Positions 44,236 through 55,272 of a stretch of 64,000 bases of DNA are shown in pieces (the stretch's first letter is position 1; the number at the start of each line of letters is the position of its first letter). The stretch is from contig JAVHZZ010000002.1 of the NCBI GenBank assembly GCA_036250195.1, forward strand, positions 273,467,460-273,531,459, given 5' to 3'. The notes under the pieces were generated by a model, which had not been told where the DNA came from, did not search any database, and saw only the letters and a program-made list of their open reading frames with translations. The position numbers were made by a program, and so were the translations under genes. This DNA comes from Mixophyes australis. Taxonomy: Eukaryota; Chordata; Amphibia; Anura; Limnodynastidae.

Positions 44236-45830
44236 AAGAGTTGTAACTAGGCAGGTGTGGGCGGTGCTGTCGCCCAGGGCGCAAGCGCAAGGGGGCGCAG
44301 CGGCCGGCCACTACCTGCCTTTTTATTTACAGCTAACAGACCTCAGAATCAGACTGCCGGCCGCCCGGAGCATCCAATGGCAGCTGGATCCGGCTCCTCG
44401 CCCCTTATGAACTCTGCCCTCTGGCCCTCAACGTCTGATGTCATAACATTGCTAGGCAGCAGAGGAGCAGAGAAGAGCCAGGCAGTGACTGCTGGACAGG
44501 AAGGAAGATGAAAAAGGTAGGTCTTCAAGCAAAAGCTTCGAAGGGGGGTGGGGGATTTTTGCTGCTATTATGGAGGGGATGGGGGGTAATGATGATGTAT
44601 GCTGCTATTATGGAGGGGAGGGGGGATGTATGCTGCTATATGGAGGAGAGGGGAGGTATGTGTGCTGCTATTATGGAGGGGGGATGTATGCTGCTATTAT
44701 GGAGGGTGGGATGTATGCTGCTATTATGGAGGGAGGGATGTTTGCTGCTATTTTAGAGGGGGGGATGTATGCTGCTATTATGAGGGGGGAATGTGTGCTG
44801 CTTTTATGGAGGGGGGGAATGTGTGCTGCATGCTGCTATTATGGAGGGGGAGTGTATGCTGCTATTATGGGAGTGGGGAATGTGTGCTGCATGCTGCTAT
44901 TATGGAGGTGGTATGTGTGCTGCATGCTGTTATTATGGAGGGGGGAATATGTGCTGCATGCTGCTATTATGGAAGGGGAATGTGTGCTGCATGCTGCTAT
45001 TATTTAGGGGGGATTTGTGCTGCATGCTTCTATGCTTTATGAGGGAAGGGAGGGTATGCTACCATAATGTGTGAGGGAAGGGGGGTGTATTAATATAATG
45101 TGTGATATGAGGGTAGGGAGGTTGGGTGTCTTAGTTTATGGGTGGGAGGTAGGCTATTAATCTAATGGTGATGTTTAGGTGGGGGCTAATTATTTAATGG
45201 GTGCTATTTTATTTGTGGGGTGCTGGTGGGTCAATTTTATTTATTGATGGGGCTTTTTAATTTAATAGTGCAGTCTATAAATTTAAGATGAGGAGATGGG
45301 ACCTTTAATTTAACTCTGGGGTGCTTTGGGGTGCTTTGGGGCTATTAATTAACTGTGGTGCTGAGTTTGGTGAGGAGGGCTATTTATTAAATGTGAATAT
45401 GAATTGTTTAATTCTGGGGATGGTTGTGGGGAATGGTTATATTTATTAAACGTAAATTCTATTTAATTTATTGCTGGGGCTGTTTGGAGGGAGAAAAATA
45501 GGTTTATATATTAAATAGGAATAGTATTATTTTAATGTTGGGGCTAATTATTAGTTTTCTACATTTCATGCAACAATTTTTTTTTTCAAAATAGGGCCTC
45601 CAACATTCCAGGATCCAGATACTTCCTATGCACTGAAGCTATGCTGTGCTGTCCCTGGACATCTTATGGTAAGTAATTTTTCAGAAACTACAGTTACACA
45701 CACTGAGCACGCACACACACAGGTGGTTGACTACGCCCACTCGACGATTGTCCGATTGTCACTCCCACTTAGATGGGGGCGCCGGTGTCCTGTCTCACCC
45801 AGGGCACTAAAATGTCTAGTTACGGCACTG
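44236..45830 (+). mobile_element. hAT-like nonautonomous element, copy B
   Basis: The 8-bp duplication TCCTCTTA flanks it (44228-44235 and 45831-45838). The inverted ends are 'gttgtaactag' and 'ctagttacggcactg' (CAGTGCCGTAACTAG). Inside, in order: 'cgcccagggcgc', a donor-like 'aag|gtaggt' (44516/44517), a minisatellite, AT-rich text, ten T's with 'caaaatag', an exon-like block (45595-45668) and 'gtaagt'. No transposase is present. This is the best-defined of the three related copies. Confidence 0.7.
44560..45060. repeat. minisatellite, 'tgctgctattatggag'
   Basis: About 17 units of 24-36 bp are built on 'tgctgctattatggaggggg' with variable 'atgtgtgctgca' insertions. All three forward frames stay open and give Cys/Tyr/Gly-rich repeats, which are artefacts of the period. 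It lies in the intron-like part of hAT-like copy B. Confidence 0.85.
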
Positions 45831-45838
45831 TCCTCTTA

Positions 45839-46284
45839 TTCTGTTCTCAGATACACTCGTTATAAAACTCGCACTTTTATGCATTTTTCCTTTGTTGCCT
45901 TTCTCAGTCTTTTAACCACACTAAATAAAACTTAAGTTTTACAGAATTATCCAATAACCACTGTATCTCAGCAGTACTTCACAGTATATTCGTTAAAAAT
46001 AGCCAATACTTACAACATATGCATGTATTTAAATCAAGGTATTTTACTGTTAACACAGAAAAGCTTGTATTCAGAGTTCACACATATATCATAACATTGT
46101 CCAATATAACATAGTATAACAATATAAAATTAACCCTAGGTTTACCACCTTTATTCCTTACACTATCCTAGCTTTACATATATAGCCGTGATAATAATTA
46201 GTATTTATAATATTGATTTAACCAACACAGATATCAAACAATATATGAATATAAATAGTCAAGTCAACATTACAACCACATATA

Positions 46285-46288
<4 letters not shown>
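45839..46288. other. no recognised gene
   Basis: AT-rich text with nothing identified between copy B and the (AT)n tract. Confidence 0.4.

Positions 46289-46329
<41 letters not shown>
46289..46329. repeat. (AT)n microsatellite
   Basis: A pure TA repeat of about 40 bp. Confidence 0.9.
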
Positions 46330-46333
<4 letters not shown>

Positions 46334-46399
46334 CAATGATACCTATCAAATCCTTGTATCCTGGATCCAATTCTTGATCTGCAATGTAGGGAATGTTCC

Positions 46400-46740
46400 T
46401 GTAGTATAGAGTCATTTTCTGTAGCGTATTATAGTTTTTCTGTAATGTAGTGAATTCCTATCCTTTCCTGTAGTGTAGTGTAGTGTAGTATAATATATAT
46501 TTTCTGTAGTGTAGTGTAATATATATTTTTTCTGTAGTGTAGTGTAGTATAATATATATTTTCTTTAGTGTAGTGTAATATATATATTTTTGTAGTGTAG
46601 TGTATCCCTATAGAATAGTATATTGCCTTTCCTATAGTGTAATATATATATTTTCTGTAGTGTAGTGTGTCCCTATTAACCCTTTCCCGTAGTGTAGTGT
46701 GTTTTCTATAGTGTAGTGTGTTTTCTCTAGTGTAGTGTGG
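46400..46740. repeat. tandem repeat 'ctgtagtgtagtg'
   Basis: Some ten to twelve degenerate units contain 'tttctgtagtgtagtgta' and 'taatatatatttt' in alternating order, with a period varying from about 20 to 45 bp. No coding signal. Confidence 0.75.
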
Positions 46741-46959
46741 TGCTCATTGTCCAGGGGCAGGCAGGAAGAAAGAGACAGAGGGGGAGTCCCGGGTCTGGCT
46801 TTTATAGTCTCAGCCTCCCTAGTGGCAATGTGTGTATGGTGATTCATCACACACATGTAGACCTTGTGTGTGGGTCAGGGGTGATGAAATCATCACCCCT
46901 CGCATCTTCCCCCACTGTGTGCATGCCGACTTGAGTCGGTACACACACACAGTGGGGAA

Positions 46960-47285
46960 CCCCCATATTTGTAAATCCAAATCCGGAACATGCTTGATAA
47001 AAAAAAGAAACCCAATACACAAACAACGGGACTTCTGCTTGTACACTGTACAAGTAACCCAATGCTAATGAATAGAATATAGCCGCGAGGTCAATTTATA
47101 CTCCTTGGGGATTTCCCACGCTGTCATGGGTATTTCCCATATAGTATAAATACAGCTTGAAGCTATATTCTATTCATTAGCGTCGGGCTGCTTGTACAGT
47201 GTACAAGCAGAAGTCCCGTTATTTGTGTATTGGGTTTCTTTTTTTATCAAGCATGTTCTGGATTTGGATTTACAAATATGGGGGT
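46960..47285. mobile_element. fold-back palindrome, ~125-bp arms
   Basis: The left arm (46960-47082) and right arm (47160-47285) are inverted copies. Examples are 'acccccatatttgtaaatcc' against 'ggatttacaaatatgggggt', and 'ttgtacactgtacaag' against 'cttgtacagtgtacaag'. A 77-bp unpaired centre separates them. A few mismatches mark it as older than the 17398 palindrome. A preceding, smaller inverted pair 'ccccactgtgtg...cacacagtgggg' (46910-46956) adjoins it. Confidence 0.7.
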
Positions 47286-47349
47286 CCTTGTGGCCTGAAA
47301 AACAGAGGACTGCAAGCAACTAGGGGGTCATGATGACCAGAAGAACCGA

Positions 47350-47470
47350 AGATATTTACAAGCATGAACATTTGAATCTACAATTAATTTAGATATTTTC
47401 AAGCATGGACATTTGGATCTACAATTAATTTGGATATTTACAAGCATGGACATTAGGATCTACAATTATT
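47350..47470. repeat. ~45-bp tandem repeat, three units
   Basis: Three head-to-tail units read 'gatatttacaagcatggaca' followed by 'tttggatctacaattaattt' with small differences. Noncoding. Confidence 0.75.
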
Positions 47471-47689
47471 TAAGGAAATGGCTTTCTAGCACATTTACAT
47501 GAAAAGCTGCTGACAAAAGATGAAGAGGTTAGATTGGTGAGTATATTGGGATTTATTATTTTCAATAAATTATTGTGGTATTAAAGAGTTTAGTTATGTT
47601 TTTATTGGGTTTTTTTATTTTTAAGAAATTCGTGTGGTTTTAACGAGGCTGTAGTGGTTTTTTTAAAAAAAATCTTTGTGGAGCTAAAG

Positions 47690-48150
47690 ATATCAGCCAG
47701 CCATCAGTGTCAGGCAATGTTTGCACTTGTAGTTCTCCAAGTGCTATCATGACCTTGCTGCCATGGGTATGCTGGTGCTTGTAGTAGCTATACAAGCATC
47801 AGCATGCCCAGACTTTTTATGGCACCCTGGCATGGCTGGGACTTGTAGTTCCACAAAACAAAATGGCATCTGCTTGTTTTTTTAACTCAATAATCACCGA
47901 TATTACCCTACACTTACCTCCCAGGGGAGTAGGAAGAGCCCTAGTTCTTTCAGCACTGGACCCCTGCCGCGTGTCCACCTGCTATAGTGCCAACCACTCC
48001 GGCTGGTTTGCCTAGTACTGGTTGCTTGAAAAATGGGGGACCCCACACAAATTTTTTCCAGATTTTCGCGCAACCAGCAGTATGCTGGCAGCACTAAGGT
48101 TAATAGTGCTTGGACGGGGGTACCCCACGCATTTGTTTTCCAACAAAACA
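47690..48150 (+). repeat. dispersed repeat pair, copy 2
   Basis: 47885-48140 is the inverted partner of 43780-44190. The upstream part repeats 'acttgtagttc' and 'ggcatgctgg'-like blocks ('cagcatgccc', 'ggcatggctgggacttgtag'). Family unknown. Confidence 0.55.
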
Positions 48151-49245
48151 AAACAAAGAAACATTTGCAACGGAGTCAGACACAGGCGCCTGTTTGTGTT
48201 TTGTGGTGTCTATTTTGAATTTCAGTGTCATTGCTATTGCCCTTTCAAGGGTCAACATTAGCTGCACATCCACTGTAGTACAATGTTAATATAACAGCAA
48301 TCACAATGGAAGTTTAATGCATTGTTTGATTTACTTTTTTTAAGGGCAACCAATCTATCCTTTTTTTGGACGTTGGACTATTAGATGAACTTATACCCGA
48401 GTGTAGTACAACAAATAAATAATAATAATAGATGTTTAACAAATTAAAATTGATACTGCATTTTAATTAAATTTTAAATATAGTGACACTATACTGTTGT
48501 GGGTATGATGTTGTATCACATACAATTATTCTACAAGCTTCCAATGGGGTCCATTTTTAAAGTAGTACATTTAAAAACTAAAAACTGCACCATTCTATCT
48601 GCAAGTTTGCATCAATAATCAACCATTGCTATATGAAGGCTGCTGATGATTATAAAAATGCCATAAAATTTCCATTCATGTGAGGGTGTTAGAAAATGAA
48701 GATTATGGGAAATTGCCTGTTAGGTGTTGTGTAAGGAAATGAGGAAATGGAGGCAGAACGTATAGGGATAGAGGAACCCCAGCACCAGGAGGGTCCAGGA
48801 GGGTCCTTGTAGGCTGTGCAGGCCATGTGCTTTTAGGGCAAACTTGCATTGGGAGTCACTGTGAGAGAAGAACAGTATCCAAATGTTTAGCCTCTACAGA
48901 GAAAATATCCTGCCTCTCAATGACCCAGGTAACGTGGGAGATATTGTGCCAATGTGGGTGCAGTTTGAGGCTCGGGTTGGCTCTGTGGTGGATGTTGAGG
49001 TGTGGCTGATGGTGGTGATTCAGGCTGCAGCTGGACTTTAGGGACATATGGCACAGTTTTTAGGAAGATGTATTCCTCAGTGAAGTCTCCACCATCAGCA
49101 TTTCTATGTCTCTCGAATACTCACCCTAGGATCTTGTGCTTATGATGTTCCTTAACCCCCCATAAAAAAGTATTCTCTGTCCATTAGCAGATACAGGTGA
49201 TTAACATTACAGGCAAATGATTAATAGCATGTTTTTATATACAAA
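48151..49245. other. no recognised gene
   Basis: No element end, tandem array or coding frame is supported here. Confidence 0.45.
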
Positions 49246-51051
49246 TGTAACCCCTGGGGATGCTGCAGTTAGACTTGAGCACCCAGGGGCTATTAATCAC
49301 AATTGAATCAGTAAGAACAGAGATGAATATTGTCATTTACCAGTCCAGGAAGAGAAACTACATCTCCGAGAAGGATCCTGTGAAAAGTGGGTGGAGCCTA
49401 ACAAGACTGAGAAACCAGAGAACAGAGGGGGAGGGAGAAAGAAGAGCACCCTGAGAGAGACTGATCTGTGTGACTAGTCCAGATAGGTGACCCTAGGCAG
49501 AAGGGCACTGGATTGGTGGTCTGAGCAGTGAGAACAGACAGGACCATCTTAACAACATTATGGGACCCTGGGCAAAGCAGTGCACTGGGGCCCCTGCCTA
49601 TCTACCTTCTGGTCTCCACTCCCCCGCCCTGTATCAGATACTGTGCCTGTGCCCTTCATTATTCTTCTATTTGGCCCCTTCATCATGCGCCTTCTGGTCT
49701 CCCCCCCCTGCCCCTGTATCAGATACTGTGTCTGTGCCCTTTATTATTATTCGATTTGTCCCCCTTCACTTATCTTTTTATCGCCTTCTCTGTTTTCTTC
49801 TTTTCTATTTTATTTCTCTCTCACTTAGTTGTCCATCGCATTGTGGCTCCTCCGTGCTGCGCTTTTAACTCAAAATGTCGGGTGTGACAACATCACGGCT
49901 GGCATTTTGAATGAAAAGCACGATTGCAGCACAGAGGAGGGGAACAGGGAGGGAGCCGGATCACCACCTTGAAACCGCAAAAATGTAAGTTAATTTTGCT
50001 TTTTTTCTTATTACTTTAGAGCCCTGCCTATGGGGACCCCTTACCCGAGGGGGTCCCTGGGCAATTGCCCAGAGTGCCCAATAGAAAAGACGGCCCTGAG
50101 AACAGACAGTCTTGAGAGATATCAGAGCAGAATGGAGTCATGAACAGAACCTGCTGGGAAGTCACAGTTTGAAGCTATAGGTGGAGGTTTGCATGCACCT
50201 CTGAAGAAGGACATTTTGCAAGTCAGTCATTTTGGAGAAAATCAAGTTTAGACCTGTGACACACACTGGTACAGATAAGTAACTGGTTATTGCACCTATC
50301 TGTTATTATTCAAGTGGGGTTTGGACTATATCTGGCCACAAGAGCTGAAGAGCCAGGGATAGTTGGGTGGGCAGGTAAATGTGCACCAAGTGTTTGTCTA
50401 ATCAGCATTTGAGATTATACCACAAGGTGATCCCTTTGGTGTTAAAATAAAGTTGTGGACTACAAGTCCCAGGATACAAATAAGAAAGGATACAAGCTGA
50501 GGATTTTACAGTTGTTGCCACAGGAGGGTTTGCATACTGTGATTGCTATACCTTACTGCAAGTGATTTAAAGACCTCTAAAGGCTGCAAACTGGACACAT
50601 GCTGGCATCCATACACTAAAGCCCCAATCTGCAGTGCACTGCTCCAGTTGTGTGTTGTGTTTGAATACTGCCGATGTGTGTGTTTGCCAGTATATTGTAG
50701 AGCTATAAGTAGAAATATATGCATTCGCCCCTTGAGATATTCCAAACATCAGGAGACAGTAAGGTTAGCATCTGATATATTTGTCCAGTGTATAAGGTTC
50801 TGACAATTAATGTTTATGTTGTATTCTATGAATATTATTGATTTATTACGAGTTATTGTGTTAACTTGTTGTTCATAGTAAGAAGTGGTGCTCCACTTCA
50901 TCCACACAGCCTTATTACTGTATTGTATTGTTCACACTATTATTTCAAATTATAGCAAAGTAGATTTTTCTATAAAATCACAAAGCTGCATTTAGTGATT
51001 CCATTTCAATAAATGTGCCTGGCTGGCTTTTGCAGCACACAGTTTGTCACA
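49246..51051 (+). repeat. possible long LTR, hAT-interrupted
   Basis: It starts TGTAACCCCTGGGG and ends TTTGTCACA. An AATAAA lies at 51008-51013 near the end. A 560-bp hAT-like insertion accounts for a third of the length. The text right after it ('gtgttaatactggg', 'ggtggaggcactga') resembles the leader after the 51244-51732 LTR ('gtgttacactggaggcactg'), suggesting a related LTR element. No TATA box or coding region fixes it. Confidence 0.35.
49539..50098. mobile_element. hAT-like element, 8-bp duplication
   Basis: The ends are CAGGACCATCTTAAC and, inverted, CAGGGCCGTCTTTTC. The duplication AGAACAGA lies at 49531-49538 and 50099-50106. The interior has a tandem block with 'gtatcagatactgtg' twice (49633, 49717), and an 'aaaatgtcgggtgtgaca' inverted region near 49870 followed by 'aaaatg|taagtt'. 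The layout echoes copies A and B, but it has no exon-like block. Confidence 0.75.
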
Positions 51052-51179
51052 GAGTGTTAATACTGGGCAGATCCAGAATCTCCCCCTGCTGTATCTTTAG
51101 AACACCTTCCCCAGAAGAGAAAGCAGCAATACAGGTGGAGGCACTGAAAACCAAGTACAGAGGTGAGAAGTATCTGCAT

Positions 51180-51183
<4 letters not shown>

Positions 51184-51242
<59 letters not shown>
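51184..51242. repeat. (AT)n microsatellite
   Basis: A pure TA repeat of about 60 bp directly left of the LTR at 51244. A second, shorter run lies inside that LTR (51702-51722). Confidence 0.9.
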
Positions 51243-51243
<1 letters not shown>

Positions 51244-51246
<3 letters not shown>

Positions 51247-51732
51247 GACAGATTCATTGGAAGGAGGCTAGATACAGAGGTATGTGTCCCAGGCTTCCAG
51301 CATTGTATACATAAGGCCCAGTCCGGGTCTTCTGTTCTTTTAGTCTCTAACAGACTGATCAAGGGATGCACCTGTGAGGTGCTTGTAATAAGGCAGCTGG
51401 GATATGCAGCCAGGGTCTCAGACCTGGGAGAGGTGAACTGCCTCCCGAGACACTCTGTTGCAGGGAGCAACAGTTACATGTGGTTTGGTGTATGTGTGGG
51501 ACATAAGGTCCTACACATGAGAGAGGGCCTCCATAAATGTATTAGCTATAAGCCAGATGGCTAGGATTTTATTTGTGTGTTGTTCCTATTTTCAAGCTGG
51601 TGAATAAACTGGCTGTGGCTGTTATTCAGAAACTTCTGGACTTGTGTGTCTTACTGCTGCTGTTCACCCAGGAGATGATACCTGTTCCCCTGATTATACT
51701 ACAATATATATATATATATATACACCCTCACA
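51244..51732 (+). repeat. 5' LTR of PNMA-like gypsy
   Basis: It starts TGTGACAGATTC and ends CCCTCACA, giving a TGTGA/TCACA inverted match. An AATAAA is at 51602-51607. A (AT) run (51702-51722) has expanded close to the right end. A gag frame begins 60 bp downstream. Confidence 0.6.
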
Positions 51733-51794
51733 ATGAATAATACAGAAGTGGGTGTTACACTGGAGGCACTGCTGAGATCCTGAAGACACTCTCA

Positions 51795-52410
51795 GTGAAA
51801 CCCATCAGCACAGAAGTCATGGATAGTATAAGAGAAGAATTGTTTCTGTGGTGTGAACAGCAGACCGTGGCCCCAACTCGATGTTTAGGGATCTATGGCA
51901 ACTCTCAGGGAGTGACGGATGAGGAAGTGCTGCATGTGCTCCACAGGATTTATGGGGTAGAAAATCCAAAAATCCATGGATGGAAAGATAGATATGTGGA
52001 TAAGACCTGTCTGATCCTATGCGAGATGCAAACATAATTGTATTGATATTTTCTTCACTCCATCGTTTCACGGCCACGAAAACAACGATGGCACATTGTG
52101 ATTCCATTGATGCCAAAATACATAGCCGCAGCACCTCTTAACGCTGAACTTCTGGATAGAGATATTAGCAGACAAGTATTCCCTGGGGCCAGGGAAGAGA
52201 AATCTCAGTCACCCTCCAGTACAAAGAAAACTGATGAGGCTCAAAACCAACTTTTCCTCACTGCTGTACAGAAACTGGTAGAGAAGTTAGGAAAGTCACA
52301 GTATGAAGGGGGCTACAGAAGGATCCGGCACTTTTTAGGAATAAAACTAGTCCCTACTGGGGAAGAAATTTACGAAGCATGGAAAAAGATGGCATTGCTC
52401 GAAACCCTAT
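51795..52410 (+). pseudogene. PNMA-like Gag, N-terminal half
   Basis: The first frame starts 'MKPISTEVMDSIREELFLWC' and contains 'GVTDEEVLHVLHRIYGV', an RRM-like N-terminal region of the PNMA type. It ends in a frameshift near 52036. The next frame (52098-52412) has 'GGYRRIRHFLGIKLVPTGEE', the hallmark opening of the PNMA capsid N-lobe ('YRRLR.FSG...P.GEE.Y..W'). The chromovirus then interrupts it. Gag self-assembles into particles around RNA. Mammalian PNMA genes are known to descend from a Ty3/gypsy gag, and this copy sits in a retroelement with protease and integrase, so it is not a domesticated host gene. Confidence 0.7.
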
Positions 52411-52415
52411 AAGAG

Positions 52416-53086
52416 TGTTAGGAACCCCTCCAACCAGTGCAGCAAAACCCGGAGTTTACTCCGGAAGTCTGGTATTCGCTGTTGCCCCTGATGGTGGGGA
52501 CAGACTTGGCCACAGACAACGGAGGGTCGTGAAATGTGCACCGGCTGGGGGGAACCCAGGAAAGCGGAGTGAGGTCCAGGCAAGGGTCGAAGAGGTCACA
52601 GGCAAGACGGCAGCATAAGAGTCCAGGCAATAGATCAAGGGTCACTAGCAAACAATCGTGGTCAGTATCCAGGAAAGGGGTCATGGGTCACAGGCAATAA
52701 ATCGAAGTCAGAAATCCAGGCAATAGGTCCGCAACAATAATCAGGATCAAGGAGGTATACAGAGAACAGGACTAAGCAGGGTAGTGTGCTGGGAGACAGG
52801 GACTATAACCGACAGGGAGGGCTTTCCCCTTCCAGCCTTATATATGAGTATGGCCCAATTAAAAATGCTTCAGCCACAGGAAATAGTAGCAATCCGGGGC
52901 TAATTACACTAATTTGCGCACACGCCCAGCTGCCCTAGACACCGGGACGCGGCTCTGCAGACAAAGAGCGTCCCGACCGTTGCCTTGGCAACAGCCGGGA
53001 CAATGAGGATGTGACGTCCCGGTCGTCGTGGAGGCAGAGGAGGAAGCGAGTCGCGGTGGTGCCCAGAGCCGCCGTGGCTCTTGACA
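52416..53086 (-). repeat. 3' LTR of chromovirus (671 bp)
   Basis: On the minus strand it starts TGTCAAGAGCC after a 'ctcaagggggtac' purine-rich tract (53087-53099) and ends GTTCCTAACA. It matches 60688-61277 closely. The 81-bp length difference includes a short segment around 52840-52910 present only here. Confidence 0.85.
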
Positions 53087-53839
53087 GTACCCCCTTGAGG
53101 AGGGGTCAAAGAACCCAGACAACCCGGTTTTCCAGGGAATTTTTTAAAGAATTCAACAAGCACTTGTCAGAGTGTAGATTCCCAGCACCCAGGACCGCTC
53201 TTCAGGCCCATACCCCTTCCAATGAACGAGAAAATGAGTTTGACCTTGGACTTTCTTTGAATCCAAGATTTTCTCGACTTCAAAATCTTGATGTCCATCA
53301 ATGGATAGGGGCTGAGGTTTAGAAGGTCGTTGTTGTCTGAACTTCTTGGAGGAGAGAACGGGTTTCAACAAGGAGCAGTGGAACGTGTTGGGTATCTTTA
53401 ATGATTCCAGAAGCTTCAGCCTGAAAGACACTGGGTTAATTTGTTTCAGGATGGGAAAAGGACCAATAAACTTGGGCCCTAACTTTTTGCACGGTTGGCG
53501 GAGTTTGATGTTCCGGTTCGACAACCACACAAAATCTCCAATCTTAAAGGAACAGGCGGAACGGTGAAGATCGGCAAAGACCTTGGACTTAAAAGAGGCT
53601 CGGAGAAAGGATTAATGTACCATCTTCCAGATTCTTCTAAGCCGGTTGGGCGTAGACCTAGGATCAAAAGACTTATCGGTAGGCAAGTAGGACAATGAGT
53701 GGGCTATGGGGTGATACCCGAGATTGCAGTAGAATGGAGAATGTTGGGATGACGAATGGCATGCATTGTTGTAGACGAATTCAGTCCATGGAAGAAGGTT
53801 CACTCTTTCAGTCTGTCCATTTGACTGCGGATGGTAGGC
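53087..53839 (-). pseudogene. integrase C-terminus with chromodomain
   Basis: After the insertion the frame resumes '[14 protein letters not shown]' (catalytic Glu). It then jumps to '[16 protein letters not shown]', losing about 20 residues. Later come 'KLGPKFIGPFPILKQI' (the GPY/F module) and 'FEVEKILDSKKVQGQ...FLVHWKGY', a chromodomain (53330-53190). Chromodomains steer integration toward modified chromatin in chromoviruses. Frameshifts separate the pieces near 53610 and 53180. Confidence 0.85.
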
Positions 53840-53855
53840 AGATGACAGACTAAGT

Positions 53856-55064
53856 TTTAAGTTATAATAACATACACTTGGCGCGCACCTTTTCACATGT
53901 ACTACTAGATAGGAACTCCTATACTCCTTTCACTGGATAAACAATCCTTCTCTCATTCCTCAATTGGAGTCTCTACAGTCTGGGGATCAGACTCATGGGA
54001 ATATAAAACAAATGGGGAAATAATAGTGCAATATGTCTAAAATGAACATATACAAGTCTACACAGTTCCCGGAAAAAGAATATGTTCTTCAACCTTGCGA
54101 GGAAACAAAGGCATACCACCGCAATTTCTTGTGACTTTTTACACCATCTCCCCCAAAGGTATATGCTTACAAGATGTTGGCTTTAATAAGGCATCTCAAA
54201 TAATCCTTAATATGTACCGCTTTCAATTTCCTCCACAGAGTGGTGACATGGTATATCAGATAAAAACAATCTGGTCATTATCATAAAACACCATTTAATA
54301 AAAAAACATAATCTCCAAACAGAGACATGTACATGTAAAACATAATATCAAGAGTATCCCAAAATGGTAATGTGTGTACTCATACCAGATGGATTCAGGA
54401 TATTCGTATGAAAAAAATTCCTCCACAGTATCAGTCCACAGTGTGTCGAAATTCCGCTCACACCTATCCTCCCAATGCATTTCGACTCTGAATGAGAGTC
54501 TTTTTCAAGGTAGGATAATAGTGTCATATCACCTCTATATATATCCCTCTTTCAGGCGTGTGTTCCATAACAAATTCCGCCCTACTTCCTTTTACAACGA
54601 AAGCGAGGCTTGGATGTAATCTAATCACCCGTCACTTCCGGTATACGGAAGTTGAGAACGCTGGATCTTTATTGACATTACAATAACAGGAACAGATATG
54701 TGCTGTTGTGCGTTCGTGATTCTCAGTGACGGAGACAAAACAGCAAAAATTGCTGTTTAAGATGTAACTTGTGCGGTTATTACCATAATTTAGACCTCTC
54801 TTACAAGAGGGTATGTGCGATCCTATATAGTTCCTTCCGAGGATCCACATTACCATGTACAATAATCATACATGAATATCAACTATTAAAAAATTTAAAA
54901 TGTTCCAGTATATATTAACAGAAAAAATAATAAATAAAATGGGTAAGTATATGGAGATCATAAAACACAAATGGATCAGACATCTTAAATTACAAATGGA
55001 TCTTAAAGCAAAAACACAGATATCAATATAAACATAAAAGATAATGTCCGGACCACTTTAAATC
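53856..55064 (-). repeat. left inverted arm of Penelope-like insertion
   Basis: This is the inverted copy of 56007-57226, about 95% identical by eye. Shared landmarks are 'cacttggcgcgcaccttttc' and 'ataatgtccggaccac'. It corresponds to the terminal repeat downstream of the GIY-YIG frame. It contains a hammerhead-like hairpin (54472-54512). Confidence 0.8.
54472..54512 (-). ncRNA. degenerate hammerhead-like hairpin, left arm
   Basis: On the minus strand 'ccttgaaaaa' is followed by the 6-bp hairpin gactct-cattc-agagtc and then GAAA, then 'tgcattggg'. The order box-stem II-GAAA matches a hammerhead. The first box (CUGANGA) has decayed to CTTGAAAA, so activity is unlikely. Confidence 0.35.
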
Positions 55065-55272
55065 TGTGTTTCTTCATTATATTTCCCTCTTCAATTGTCA
55101 TCATGCTTCCCAATAAATTTTATTTCCAATCACCCCGAAAAGGGGCGAAAAATATGAGGAGACATGGAAGAGGGAAGAAAAAGGGGCTAAATTAGGGATG
55201 CAAACAAAGATAAATACTTGCATTATGAGATACTGTATTATTAATCACTCAATATAGTGGTTTGAGATATAA

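Noticed and set aside
44560..45074. Cys/Tyr/Gly-rich open frames in all three forward frames
   Set aside because: These are artefacts of the 'tgctgctattatggag' array inside a hAT-like element.
49529..50109. A retroposon with a 13-bp duplication
   Set aside because: The apparent 13-bp match includes the element's own CAG start and CTG end; the true duplication is the 8-bp AGAACAGA, which fits hAT.
51795..52410. A domesticated host PNMA gene
   Set aside because: An LTR lies directly upstream, protease and integrase follow downstream, and stops and frameshifts are present; this is a retroelement copy.
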